Assembly (NCBI RefSeq): GCF_035658495.1
Contig: NZ_CP141944.1
Location: 3,456,501-3,520,500 of the forward strand
DNA from: Novosphingobium sp. RL4
Lineage (GTDB): Bacteria > Pseudomonadota > Alphaproteobacteria > Sphingomonadales > Sphingomonadaceae
Direction of reading: 5' to 3'
DNA length: 64,000 nucleotides
Shown: positions 7,763-16,919 of the stretch, piece after piece
Position numbering within the stretch: the stretch's first letter is position 1
How the letters are laid out: every line of letters starts with the position of its first letter
The notes under the pieces: generated by a model
Database searches by the model: none
The model's input: the letters and a program-made list of their open reading frames with translations, nothing else
Told to the model about the DNA's origin: nothing
Translations under genes and position numbers: made by a program

Positions 7763-9699
7763 CAGAACCGGCTCCTCAGCCCGAGGTACAAGGTGCGGCC
7801 GAGCGTGCCGTAGCCGCTCACGGTCTCATAATTCTCGTTGCCCACGTTTTCGATACGTCCTTGAAGAATCAGGCCTTCCCTGACCTGCCACTGCGCGCGC
7901 AGGTCCACCAGCCAGTAGTCGCCGAGCATGGCGGTGCCGGTGGCGGCGTTGTAGCTCTCGCCCGAATAGCGCGCGGCCACGCTGGCGCGCAGGCCCTGCG
8001 GCAGGTCCACGCCGGCCTCGGCATTGGCGAGGTGCCGGGGCACGCGCTGGAGCTGGCGGCCGTAAGTGCTGCTGCCCGCTGTACGGTCCTCCGCCTCTAT
8101 CAAGCTGTAGTTGCCCTGGGCGAAGAGGATTCCCCATCTGGCCGAAGCCGCCAGTTCCAGCCCGCGCGCGTGGCTCGCCTTGACGTTGGCGTAATAGCCG
8201 AAGCGCGATGTCGTGGTGCCGGGAACGTAGCACACGTCCGGCAGGGCGCCGCTGGTCGGGCAATAGGCGAAATCGATCAGGTTGTCGGTGTCCCGCTCGA
8301 ACCAAGTCGCGGAAAGGCGCAGCACTTCGCCGAAACCCTGTTCCGCGCCCACTTCCCAGCCCCTGGCCTTCTCGGGCCTGAGATCCGCCGCGCCATAGAG
8401 GCTGAACAGCTGATAGAGCGAGGGCGCCTTGAAACCCTCGTCATAGCTGGCGCGCAGCACCGTGGCGCCGGCGTTGGGCGTATAGACCGCGCCCGCGCTG
8501 AACACCGTGCTGCCGCCGAAGCGCGACTGGTGATCGTAGCGCGCGCCCCCGTTGAGCGTCAGCCCGGCCAGCGGTGTCAGGCGCAGTTCGCCGTAGACGC
8601 TGTCCGTATCCGCCGTGGTGGGGGTGAGAACATAGGCCGCCGTGCTGTTGGAGGGCGAGGCGGTGGTCATCCGCTGCTCCTCGCGCTCGGCGCCGAACAC
8701 GACCTGCACCTCGTCCGCGAACGCGTAAGTGCCCTGGTACTCGAAGCGGCGCACGCGGCCATGGGCGTCGAAGGTGATGGGGCGGATCGTCCGCGCGGGG
8801 TCGTAGTTCTCGCGGTCGGTCTCGGTCTGGAGCACGGCGACGCGGTTGGCCAGCCTGCCGCCCGCCAGTTCGAAATTGAGCCCGGCATAGCCCGACCATT
8901 CCCCGGTCCGGCCATAGGCCCGTGAATCGCCCGAGGTGCCGTCGAAATCGTTCTTCGAATCCGACCAGTAGCCGCGCAGGTCCAGCGAGACGCCCGGCGC
9001 AAGGCGGAAGGTCATGGTGCCGCTTGCGGAACTGCGCCGGTAGCCATCGTCCTCGGTGCCGTTGGAGCGGGCCGAGATGCCGTCGGTGGTGAAGCGGGAG
9101 GCCGAAATCCGCCAGTCGATCGCCTCGGAGGTGCCTCCCATCCCGGCGCGGGCCGAAACGGTATCGTGGGTTCCGGCCTCCAGCGCGAAGCTGCCTTCCA
9201 GCGGCTCGGTGGGACGGCGAGTGCTGACATTGACGACCCCGCCGATGGCATCGCTGCCCCACAGGATGGACTGCGGGCCGCGCAATATCTCGATGCGGTC
9301 GATATCGTCGACGAACAGGTTGGCGAAACCGTATCCCCCCGCCGTCGAGGAGGCATCGGACAGGCGCATCCCGTCGATCACCATGACGGTCTGCCCGGCA
9401 TCGGCGCCGCGAATGCGCAGCGAGGTGGTGGTGCCGTAGCCACCGTTGCGCGACAGGCTGATGCCGGGCGTGCGCAGCAGCGCGTCGGTCAGCGCGATGG
9501 GCTGGGCGGCGACGATCTGCGCCTCGTCCAGCACGGTGACAGTATCGGCCACGCGGTCGGCCGCAACCGGCGTGCGCAGCGCGGTAACGACGATGCGCTC
9601 GCCGGAGGACGCGGCATCGGCCTCCTCGGCCAGCGCCGCGAGAGGGTGACAGGCCAGCGCAAGAGCAAGGGTGCTGGCGGCGGGTATTCGGCAGTTCAC
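7762..9699 (-). CDS. btuB: TonB-dependent outer-membrane cobalamin receptor
   Basis: The 645-residue protein opens with a signal peptide (about residues 1-24), then a TonB-box-like IVVTA. The plug domain follows (about 40-155; GISLSRNGG, VMVIDGMRL, IEILRGPQSILWGSDAIGGV). A 22-strand-type beta-barrel ends in the terminal Phe typical of outer-membrane proteins. It should import cobalamin or other corrinoids using TonB energy. The start is a GTG preceded by an AAGGA ribosome-binding site. The upstream cobalamin riboswitch fixes the substrate with good confidence. It is the first gene of the nine-gene operon. Confidence 0.95.
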   Translation of the reverse strand: MNCRIPAASTLALALACHPLAALAEEADAASSGERIVVTALRTPVAADRVADTVTVLDEAQIVAAQPIALTDALLRTPGISLSRNGGYGTTTSLRIRGADAGQTVMVIDGMRLSDASSTAGGYGFANLFVDDIDRIEILRGPQSILWGSDAIGGVVNVSTRRPTEPLEGSFALEAGTHDTVSARAGMGGTSEAIDWRISASRFTTDGISARSNGTEDDGYRRSSASGTMTFRLAPGVSLDLRGYWSDSKNDFDGTSGDSRAYGRTGEWSGYAGLNFELAGGRLANRVAVLQTETDRENYDPARTIRPITFDAHGRVRRFEYQGTYAFADEVQVVFGAEREEQRMTTASPSNSTAAYVLTPTTADTDSVYGELRLTPLAGLTLNGGARYDHQSRFGGSTVFSAGAVYTPNAGATVLRASYDEGFKAPSLYQLFSLYGAADLRPEKARGWEVGAEQGFGEVLRLSATWFERDTDNLIDFAYCPTSGALPDVCYVPGTTTSRFGYYANVKASHARGLELAASARWGILFAQGNYSLIEAEDRTAGSSTYGRQLQRVPRHLANAEAGVDLPQGLRASVAARYSGESYNAATGTAMLGDYWLVDLRAQWQVREGLILQGRIENVGNENYETVSGYGTLGRTLYLGLRSRF

Positions 9700-10212
9700 G
9701 GCATGTCCTTCAAGCGAGCGTCGAACCCGGCCGGGTCGGCACTCACGCGAAAGGCGGCAGTCGTTCGGCAGGCGACGACAGGCCCTTTCGCGCCGGGAGC
9801 CGGCACGGCAGTGGCTGTCGTTGCGCGAGGATAGCCCCGTTCGCCCGGCTCACCCTGTCCGGTCGAAGAACGACTGCGGCAGGCAGGTCTCCTGGCTCAC
9901 GGGTCAATGCCGTTTCGGCCGCCTTCTCAGGGATTTGCACCCCCAATGGCGAAATGGCCGCACGGCTCTCCGCTTACAGTTGCAGGGGCAGCCCGGGTCT
10001 TGAACCCGCGTTCCCTTTTGATCCCCTCGCGGGGAACCTGTCGCAGCGGCGGCCCTATCGGGTGGCGGTCTGGCGTGCAAGAGCGCGCTGCTTGCGCAGC
10101 CTTGCGAAGTGCCATAGGTCCGGCCGCCGGAAGGGGGGAACCGAACCATCATGCACCACTGCCGAGCCTTTCCGTCCGGGCGATATCCGTGCCTCCGCGC
10201 GGTGGCTGCCCG
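9700..10212. other. Divergent btuB/cobB intergenic region
   Basis: A 513-bp region with no protein gene. Most of it is the btuB leader: the cobalamin aptamer at about 9878-10060, then about 170 bases of expression platform. The platform contains a perfect 10-bp inverted repeat (9758-9767 with 9868-9877) that could pair the end of the aptamer with the btuB-proximal leader. The promoters of both directions must lie above about 10040. I see no convincing consensus for either. Confidence 0.8.
9878..10060 (-). promoter_or_regulatory. Cobalamin riboswitch (B12 element) controlling btuB and the cob operon
   Basis: On the minus strand the conserved B12 box GCCCCTGCAACTGTAAGCG lies at 9971-9989. The conserved 3' end AGCCAGGAGACCTGCC lies at 9882-9897. 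The 5' side carries GGTTCCCCGCGAGGGG at 10023-10038. These are the hallmark blocks of the AdoCbl-binding aptamer in the right order and spacing. The element lies upstream of btuB on its strand, so adenosylcobalamin should repress the whole operon. The 3' boundary is clear; the 5' boundary is approximate. Confidence 0.95.
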
Positions 10213-11493
10213 ATGACCGCCTGCCCCGCCCTGCTCGTCGCCGCGCCGTCCTCGGGACAGGGCAAGACGCTGGTGACCGCCGCCCTCGCCCGCCGCCATG
10301 TCCGTGCCGGGCGCCGGGTGCGGGTGTTCAAGTGCGGGCCGGACTTCCTCGACCCGATGGTCCACGAGATCGCCAGCGGCGCGCCCGTCCACCAGCTGGA
10401 CCTGTTCATGTGCGGCGAAGACCAGTGCCGCGCGCTGCTGCACGAAGCGGCGCTGGAGGCCGACCTGATCCTTGTCGAAGGGGTGATGGGCCTGTTCGAC
10501 GGCACCCCGTCCTCCGCCGACCTCGCCCGGCATTTCGGCCTTCCGGTGATGGCGGTGATGGATGGTTCCTCCATGGCGCAGACTTTCGGCGCGCTCGTCC
10601 ACGGTCTGGCGACTTACCGCGAGGATGTGACCCTCGCCGCCGTGCTCGCCAACCGCGTGGGCAGCGAACGCCATGCCGAACTGCTGGAACGCGGCCTGAA
10701 GGAAGGCGTGCAATGGCTCGGCGCGATGCGACGCGACGAGGGTGCCGGCCTGCCCGAACGTCATCTCGGACTGGTACAGGCCGGTGAAGTCCCCGATATC
10801 GAAGCGCGGATAGACCGCGCCGCCGATCTCCTGCCCGAAAGCGCCCTGTGGCTGCCGGAACCGGTGTCCTTTCCGGCCGCGCCCCGCTGCGCCGCTCCGC
10901 CGCCCTCGCTGGCGGGCCGGCGCATCGCCGTGGCCCGGGACGAGGCGTTCGGGTTCATCTACCCGGCCAACCTCGCCTTTCTCGAAAGCGCGGGCGCCCG
11001 GCTGTCATTCTTCTCGCCCCTGCGCGACACGGCGCTGCCGGAATGCGACGCGCTCTGGCTGCCCGGCGGCTATCCCGAACTTCACCTCTGTGCGCTCACC
11101 GCGAACCGGACGATGATCGGGGCCATACGGGAGCATTTCCTGGCCGAACGCCCGATCCTCGCCGAGTGCGGCGGCATGCTCTACGCCTGCGAACGGCTGG
11201 AGGACGCATCAGGCACGAGTGCGCCGATGCTGGGCCTGCTGCCTGCGCAGGCCAGGATGCAGCCCCGGCTTGCCGCACTGGGCATGCAGGAAGCCGAACT
11301 CGGCGGCCACGCAGTCCGCGGCCACACGTTCCATTACTCCATGCTGGAAACCGGCCTTGAACCCGCAGCGCTCGCCCGCACGCCGGACGGGCGCAAGGGC
11401 GAGCGGATATTCCGGCAGGGCTCGCTCACCGCGAGCTACATGCACTTCTATTTCCCGTCGGCGCCGGAACTGATCGCGGCACTTTTCGGCTAG
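10213..11493 (+). CDS. cobB: Cobyrinate / hydrogenobyrinate a,c-diamide synthase
   Basis: The 426-residue protein starts MTACPALLVAAPSSGQGKTL, an ATP-binding P-loop of the CobB/CbiA type. ILVEGVMGLFDG is typical of the family. The C-terminal glutamine amidotransferase domain shows LWLPGGYPELH and the nucleophile in LAECGGMLY, with the catalytic His in SYMHFYF. It amidates the a and c side chains of the corrin ring, upstream of cobQ in the pathway. The frame is open upstream to 9907, but that part is antisense riboswitch, so the ATG at 10213 is preferred. It is the only cob gene here on the plus strand and is not behind a riboswitch of its own. Confidence 0.93.
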   Translation: MTACPALLVAAPSSGQGKTLVTAALARRHVRAGRRVRVFKCGPDFLDPMVHEIASGAPVHQLDLFMCGEDQCRALLHEAALEADLILVEGVMGLFDGTPSSADLARHFGLPVMAVMDGSSMAQTFGALVHGLATYREDVTLAAVLANRVGSERHAELLERGLKEGVQWLGAMRRDEGAGLPERHLGLVQAGEVPDIEARIDRAADLLPESALWLPEPVSFPAAPRCAAPPPSLAGRRIAVARDEAFGFIYPANLAFLESAGARLSFFSPLRDTALPECDALWLPGGYPELHLCALTANRTMIGAIREHFLAERPILAECGGMLYACERLEDASGTSAPMLGLLPAQARMQPRLAALGMQEAELGGHAVRGHTFHYSMLETGLEPAALARTPDGRKGERIFRQGSLTASYMHFYFPSAPELIAALFG

Positions 11494-13688
11494 GCAATCG
11501 CCGGCAGCTTCGCGAGATGCTTGTCCAGCGTGATCGGATAGTCGCGAATGCGGACGCCCGTCGCGTTGTAGACCGCGTTGGCCACTGCCGCCCCCACGCC
11601 GCAAAGCCCGAGTTCGCCCACGCCCTTGGCCTTCATCGGCGAGACCTTGTCGTCCGCCTCGTCCAGGAACACCACTTCCTGATGCGGAATGTCGGCGTGG
11701 ACCGGCACTTCGTATCCGGCAAGGTCGTGGTTGACGAAGAAGCCGAAACGCTTGTCCACCGCCAGTTCCTCCATCAACGCGCCGCCCACGCCCATGGTCA
11801 TCGCGCCGATCACCTGGCTGCGCGCGGTCTTGGGGTTGAGGATGCGCCCGGCCGCGCAGACCGCCAGCATTCGCCGCACGCGGACTTCGCCGGTATAGGA
11901 ATCCACTGCCGCTTCCACGAAGTGCGCGCCGAAGGTCGATTGCTGGAACTTCTTGGCGAGATCCCCCCACTGCATCGTCTCTTCGGCAACGAGTTCGCCC
12001 GATTTCGCGGCATCGGCCAGCCGTGCCGAACGGTTGCCCGCGCGAATCTCGCCATCGGCGAATTCGGCCGCCTGCGGGTCCATGCCGAGTTGCTGCGCCG
12101 CCATCTCGCGCAGCTTCGCGCAGGCCGCGTAGACCCCCGAAGTCGCGCTGTTGGCGCCCCATTGCCCGCCCGAGCCCGCCGAGGCCGGGAACGAGGAATC
12201 GCCCAGCTTCACGCGCACTTTCTCCACCGGCAGCCCCATCATCTCCGCCGCGGTCTGGGCGATGATGGTGTAGGAGCCGGTGCCGATGTCGGTCATGTCG
12301 GTCTCCACCGTGACCATGCCGTCACCCGACAGGCGCACGCGTGCCGCCGAAGTCATGTTGATGTTGTTGCGGAACGCCGCCGCCACGCCGAGCCCGACGA
12401 GCCAGCGCCCGTCACGCACTTGCGCCGGTCTGGCGCTGCGCCGGTCCCAGCCGAAACGCCGCGCGCCGTCCTCGAGGCAGCGCACCAGGTTGCGCTGCGA
12501 GAACGGCCGCTCGGGATGCTCGGGATCGACCTGCGTATCGTTGAGCACGCGGAACTTCACCGGGTCCATGCCCAGTTTCTCGGCCATCTCGTCCACCGCG
12601 ATCTCCAGCGCCATGAGCCCCGGCGCCTCGCCCGGCGCGCGCATGGCGTTGCCTTCGGGCAGGTCGAGTTCGGCCAGCCGCAGGGCGGTGAGGCGGTTCG
12701 CACCGGCGTAGAGCAGCTTGGTCTGCTGCGTCGCCCCTTCCGGCCCGCCGCCGGGCAGATCGCCGGACCAGCTTTCGTGGCCGATGGCGGTCAGCTTGCC
12801 GTCCTTCGTCGCGCCGAGGCGGATACGCTGGATCGTCGCCGGACGGTGCGTGGCATTGTTGACCATGAACGGGCGCGGCAAGGCGATCTTAACCGGCCTT
12901 CCGCAAGCCTTGGCGCCCAGCGCGGCCATCACCGCATCGGCGCGCAGGAACAGCTTTCCGCCAAAGCCGCCGCCGACATAGGGAGACATCACGCGCACCT
13001 TCTCCGGCGGCATCTTGAACGTCGCCGCCAGTTCCCGCTTGTTCCAGGCGATCATCTGGTTCGAGGTCCAGAGCGTGAGCGCATCGCCTTCCCACCAGGC
13101 GATCGTGGCAAACGGCTCCATCATCGCGTGGTTGTGATCGGGCGTGGTGTAGGTCTGGTCGATCTGCACGGGAGCCGCGGCGAAAGCACCCGCGAAGTCT
13201 CCGGTGTGGGTATCGGCATCGTTGCCGGTCAGCGGCTGGGCGCCCGGCTTCTCCTTGGCGAGATCGAAGCGTCCCGCCGCGCGCTCATACGTGATCCGCA
13301 CCGCATTGGCGGCAGAGCGCGCCTGTTCGAAGCTTTCCGCCACCACCACGGCAAGGGCCTGGTGGTAATGATCGATATTGGGCCCGCCCAGCAGCTTGGC
13401 GGTGTTCATGCTGCCCTTGCCCAGCGGCTGCGCGTTCTCCGCCGACACGATGGCCAGAACGCCCGGCATCCGCCGCGCATCGTCCGCGTTGAACGTGGCG
13501 ATACGGCCCTTGGCGATCCCGGCACCGATCACGAAGCCATAGGCGGGCTTGCCCGGCACCTCCCGGTGCTCATAGGCATAGGGCGCCTGTCCGGTGGTCT
13601 TGAGCCTGCCGTCCACGCGGTCGACGGCCTTGCCGATCACCTTCATCGCATCGATGGGATTGGTGCCTGCGGGCGTTTCGAACTTCAT
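11490..13688 (-). CDS. paoC: Aldehyde oxidoreductase, molybdenum-binding (large) subunit, PaoC-like
   Basis: The 732-residue protein belongs to the xanthine dehydrogenase family and has the same length as E. coli PaoC. It binds the molybdopterin cytosine dinucleotide cofactor. Visible features are [14 protein letters not shown] in the first half and [20 protein letters not shown] near the C terminus, which holds the catalytic glutamate. The enzyme oxidises aldehydes (often aromatic) to acids. The ATG overlaps the paoB stop by four bases. Its stop codon lies in the palindrome CTAG, which also ends cobB on the other strand. Confidence 0.9.
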   Translation of the reverse strand: MKFETPAGTNPIDAMKVIGKAVDRVDGRLKTTGQAPYAYEHREVPGKPAYGFVIGAGIAKGRIATFNADDARRMPGVLAIVSAENAQPLGKGSMNTAKLLGGPNIDHYHQALAVVVAESFEQARSAANAVRITYERAAGRFDLAKEKPGAQPLTGNDADTHTGDFAGAFAAAPVQIDQTYTTPDHNHAMMEPFATIAWWEGDALTLWTSNQMIAWNKRELAATFKMPPEKVRVMSPYVGGGFGGKLFLRADAVMAALGAKACGRPVKIALPRPFMVNNATHRPATIQRIRLGATKDGKLTAIGHESWSGDLPGGGPEGATQQTKLLYAGANRLTALRLAELDLPEGNAMRAPGEAPGLMALEIAVDEMAEKLGMDPVKFRVLNDTQVDPEHPERPFSQRNLVRCLEDGARRFGWDRRSARPAQVRDGRWLVGLGVAAAFRNNINMTSAARVRLSGDGMVTVETDMTDIGTGSYTIIAQTAAEMMGLPVEKVRVKLGDSSFPASAGSGGQWGANSATSGVYAACAKLREMAAQQLGMDPQAAEFADGEIRAGNRSARLADAAKSGELVAEETMQWGDLAKKFQQSTFGAHFVEAAVDSYTGEVRVRRMLAVCAAGRILNPKTARSQVIGAMTMGVGGALMEELAVDKRFGFFVNHDLAGYEVPVHADIPHQEVVFLDEADDKVSPMKAKGVGELGLCGVGAAVANAVYNATGVRIRDYPITLDKHLAKLPAIA

Positions 13689-14635
13689 GCCCTGTTCTCC
13701 GCGATGAGAGCCGCCAGCGTGCGCTCGGCCAGCGTGATCTTGAAAGCGTTCTCGTGCGTGGGGCGAGCGCCTGCGAAAGCCGCGCGTGCCGCCGCGCCGG
13801 CACCGGCAGGCAATTGCGCATCGGCAGCCTCCACCCGCCACGGCTTCGGCGCAACGCCGCCGAAGGCGACCCGGCCGCTGCCGTCCGCTTTCAGCACCGC
13901 CGCTACCGAGACGAGCGCGAAGGCATAGGAAGCACGGTCGCGAACCTTGTGGTAGAAGTGGCTGCCGCCGATCGGGGCGGGCAGGGTCACGGCGGTAATC
14001 AGCTCGCCGGGCTGGAGCGCGTTCTCCACATGCGGGGTATCGCCGGGCAGGCGGTGGAATTCCGCCACCGGAATGCTGCGCGTCTTGCCGCCCGCATCGA
14101 CGGTTTCCACCGAGGCATCGAGCACGCGCAGGGCCACGGCCATGTCGCTGGGATGCGTGGCGATGCAGGCGTCGCTCGTGCCGATCACACCGAGCTGGCG
14201 GTTGACGCCGCCGATCGCGGCACAGCCCGAGCCGGGCCGGCGCTTGTTGCAGGCCTGGTTGGTATCGTAGAAATAGGGGCAGCGCGTGCGCTGGAGCAGG
14301 TTGCCGCCGGTGGTCGCCTTGTTGCGAAGCTGGCCCGATGCCCCCGCGACGATGGCCCGCGTCAGCACGCCGTAGTCCTTGCGCACCCTGCGGTCCGATG
14401 CCAGCGCGGTATTGCTGACCAGCGTGCCGATGCGCAGGCCGCCGTCCTTCGTCTCCTCGATTCGGTCCAGCCCGAGGTCCTGCACGTCGACCAGATGGGT
14501 CGGCGTCTCGATCTCCAGCTTCATCAGGTCGAGCAGGTTGGTGCCGCCCGCGATGAACTTCGCGCCCTTGTTCGCGGCGACGGCAGCGGCGGCAGCGGCG
14601 GGCGTCCGCGCCCGCTCATAAGTGAAGGCCCTCAT
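13685..14635 (-). CDS. paoB: Aldehyde oxidoreductase, FAD-binding subunit, PaoB-like
   Basis: The 316-residue protein is the middle subunit that passes electrons through [17 protein letters not shown] near residue 30 is the FAD-binding loop. The insert with [20 protein letters not shown] and [10 protein letters not shown] supplies four cysteines. In the characterised PaoB family these hold an extra [4Fe-4S] cluster, a feature that separates this group from classical xanthine dehydrogenases. It overlaps paoA and paoC by four bases each. Confidence 0.9.
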   Translation of the reverse strand: MRAFTYERARTPAAAAAAVAANKGAKFIAGGTNLLDLMKLEIETPTHLVDVQDLGLDRIEETKDGGLRIGTLVSNTALASDRRVRKDYGVLTRAIVAGASGQLRNKATTGGNLLQRTRCPYFYDTNQACNKRRPGSGCAAIGGVNRQLGVIGTSDACIATHPSDMAVALRVLDASVETVDAGGKTRSIPVAEFHRLPGDTPHVENALQPGELITAVTLPAPIGGSHFYHKVRDRASYAFALVSVAAVLKADGSGRVAFGGVAPKPWRVEAADAQLPAGAGAAARAAFAGARPTHENAFKITLAERTLAALIAENRA

Positions 14636-15297
14636 GCTTCGACCTCCGCGCCGTGGGTTTCGGCGATCCGCACGCCCGCCACTTCGGCCATGGCCTCGGC
14701 GATGTTGGAATAGGCGCCGCAGCGGCAGATATTGCCGCTCATGCGTTCGCGCATTTCAAGCGCGGTAATCTCCGGCGCGCTGCCGACATCGGCCTGCACA
14801 TGGCTGGGAACCCCCGCCCTGATCTCGTCCAGCACCGCCACCGCAGAGCAGATCTGTCCCGGCGTGCAATAACCGCACTGGAAACCGTCGTGCTTGACGA
14901 AGGCCGCCTGCATCGGATGCAGGCCATCCGGCGTGCCGAGCCCTTCGATCGTGGTGACTTCGTCGCCTTCGTGCATGACCGCCAGGCTCAGGCAGGAATT
15001 GATGCGCGTGCCGCCCACCAGCACCGTGCAGGCACCGCACTGTCCGTGGTCGCAGCCCTTCTTGGTGCCCATCAGGCCGATATGGTCGCGAAGCGCATCG
15101 AGCAGCGTGGTGCGCGTATCGAGCATGAGCGCCTGCGGCTTGCCGTTGACCTTGAACGTGACTGCCATCGACGGGGGCTGCTGTGCCATGGGTGCCGCTC
15201 CTTCCGCGACGGAAGGAATGGCGGAAATTCCGACGCTTGCCGCGCCGCCCGCCAGAACCGCCCGTCTGGATACCTCGAAATGCGCCGTTTCGCTCAT
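14632..15297 (-). CDS. paoA: Aldehyde oxidoreductase, iron-sulfur subunit, PaoA-like, Tat-exported
   Basis: The 221-residue protein carries a twin-arginine signal ([15 protein letters not shown]) at residues 10-24, so the folded complex is exported to the periplasm. Two [2Fe-2S] sites are visible: [12 protein letters not shown] with a following Cys, and CGYCTPGQ with CRCG. It is the first gene of paoABC. The start at 15297 is chosen because it places the Tat motif at the N terminus. The chaperone (PaoD/XdhC type) needed to insert the cofactor is not in the window. Confidence 0.9.
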   Translation of the reverse strand: MSETAHFEVSRRAVLAGGAASVGISAIPSVAEGAAPMAQQPPSMAVTFKVNGKPQALMLDTRTTLLDALRDHIGLMGTKKGCDHGQCGACTVLVGGTRINSCLSLAVMHEGDEVTTIEGLGTPDGLHPMQAAFVKHDGFQCGYCTPGQICSAVAVLDEIRAGVPSHVQADVGSAPEITALEMRERMSGNICRCGAYSNIAEAMAEVAGVRIAETHGAEVEA

Positions 15298-15449
15298 TGC
15301 CCGTCCTTTTCGCACCATGGGGACGCATGACCGTCCATCTGGCACGATAACGCACAGGCGCGCCAAACGGCACTGCGCTAAATCGCATGCCGTCATGAAC
15401 GGGGCTCATGATCAACTGTTCCCGAGGGGCGTCCCGGGGGGCGAGGTGC

Positions 15450-16919
15450 CTAGGCCGCGCGGCCGCGCAGGAGCGAGGCCAGCAGGCCCGCTCCGCCCGC
15501 CAGCAGCAGGACATCGATCAGCAGCGATCCGCCGCCGGGCAAGGCCGCCGCGCCGTGGATCAGGGCCAGCATCGCCAGCAACCCCGCCAAGGCCCAGCGC
15601 CAGCCCCGTGCGAGCCGGGGTCCGGAAACCGACCTTGCCAGCGCCGAGGCCACTATCGACAGGACGGTGAGCCCCAGCCATGCCTGCGGAAGTGGCGCTT
15701 CGGGCGCGAATCTCGCCAGCAGCGCGGTCATGGCGAGGATCGCGGGCTGCCCCCAGCAGACGGCGGCCCAGATCCGCTCCCACTGCGGCGCGGGACGGCC
15801 CCGGTCGCGGCGACGGGCGAGCCAGATCGTCACCCCGCTCGACGTCACCACGCAAAGCGCCGCGCCCAGCAAGGCATAGGCGATCCGCACCGGCAGTCCG
15901 CCGTACCAGCCGAAGTGCAACTGGCCGATACCGCCAAGGATGCGGGTTCCGGTGGCGATGTCTTCGGGATGCTCCTGCGCGATGGCCTTGCCGGCGGCAT
16001 CGAAGCGGGTCTCGTCCTGCTGGACCAGAAGCCGGTCCCGTCCGCCGTGAACCGCAATGCGCATGTCGGCGCGGCCGGGCCGTTCAACCACGACGCTCTG
16101 CGGCCGGGCCTCGGGCGAATGCGCGCGCGCCTCGGCCATGAGGGCAGCGATATCCGGCAGCGGAACGGCGCGCGTATCGACGGGGGGCGGCGCATCGAGG
16201 AACAGTTCGTAGACCTTCTTCATCCCGCCTTGCGGGTAGAGCAGCAGGGCCAGCACCGCGACGATGATGGTGCTGAGGCCCAGCAGCGCCCCGGTCAGTG
16301 CCAGGGTGAAGTGGAAGGGCAGCGCCCAGATCCCGAGCCGGTTGTGCAGATCCGCCTCCTGCAGCCGCCGCGAACCGCCGAGGCGCAAGTGGAAGGCATC
16401 GCGCAGGACGCGCGGATGGGCGAGAATCCCCGAAACCAGCGAGGACAGCAGCGCCACGCCGGTCAGCCCGACGATGAACTCGCCCCAGCTTCGCGGCAGG
16501 TGCAGGTTGACGTGAAGGTGGATCAGGAACTCGGTCCAGACCGCTTCGAGCCGCGAAAGCGAACCGTCCTGCGCCACCGCCCACTTGCGCTCGAACGTCG
16601 GGCTATAGGCGACCAGCGTGCCCCCCTCGCTGGCGGCGCTCGGCAGGGTCAGGTACAACGCGGCGTCGGCGGGCGTCTCCTTCGCGCCCTCGGCGATGGC
16701 GCGTGCGGCAGCCCGATCGCTCAGGCTCCGCGCCACCGGCGTGGCGGGAACTTCCCAGCGTTCGAGATCCGGCGCAAGGACGGCCACGGTCCCGGTCACG
16801 CAGACGAGATAGATCACCGCCGCAAAGGCGAGGCCGAGGATCGAATGGCTGCTGAGCACCGAACGCACCGTCTCGGGCGAGATCGGCCAGCGCCACTGTT
16901 TCTTGCGGGTATTGCTCAT
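15450..16919 (-). CDS. PepSY-associated transmembrane protein (iron-uptake associated)
   Basis: The 489-residue inner-membrane protein has one hydrophobic helix near residues 22-45 (HSILGLAFAAVIYLVCVTGT), a periplasmic PepSY-like stretch, and further helices near 145, 195 and 340 with three more at the C terminus. Family members sit beside siderophore receptor genes and are thought to act as ferric-siderophore reductases or uptake partners. It is the third gene after a Fur-box-preceded TonB receptor. Its ATG shares one base with the upstream stop (TGATG); an alternative GTG lies three bases upstream. Confidence 0.85.
   Translation of the reverse strand: MSNTRKKQWRWPISPETVRSVLSSHSILGLAFAAVIYLVCVTGTVAVLAPDLERWEVPATPVARSLSDRAAARAIAEGAKETPADAALYLTLPSAASEGGTLVAYSPTFERKWAVAQDGSLSRLEAVWTEFLIHLHVNLHLPRSWGEFIVGLTGVALLSSLVSGILAHPRVLRDAFHLRLGGSRRLQEADLHNRLGIWALPFHFTLALTGALLGLSTIIVAVLALLLYPQGGMKKVYELFLDAPPPVDTRAVPLPDIAALMAEARAHSPEARPQSVVVERPGRADMRIAVHGGRDRLLVQQDETRFDAAGKAIAQEHPEDIATGTRILGGIGQLHFGWYGGLPVRIAYALLGAALCVVTSSGVTIWLARRRDRGRPAPQWERIWAAVCWGQPAILAMTALLARFAPEAPLPQAWLGLTVLSIVASALARSVSGPRLARGWRWALAGLLAMLALIHGAAALPGGGSLLIDVLLLAGGAGLLASLLRGRAA

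Noticed and set aside
9907..10212. N-terminal extension of cobB by about 100 residues
   Set aside because: The extension is antisense to the cobalamin aptamer and is low-complexity. The CobB family starts at the P-loop, so the ATG at 10213 is preferred.
10040..10212. A second cobalamin riboswitch in front of cobB
   Set aside because: No B12 box or AGCCAGGAGACCTGCC-type end occurs on the plus strand in the space available.
11517..13928. Long open frame on the strand opposite paoC
   Set aside because: It mirrors paoC codon for codon and its translation is His/Arg/Gly-rich with no domain. GC-rich third positions create such frames. The same applies opposite pnp (21526-23979), infB (31143-33062), nusA (33438-36107), nadE (42585-44795) and ybbP (60272-62674).
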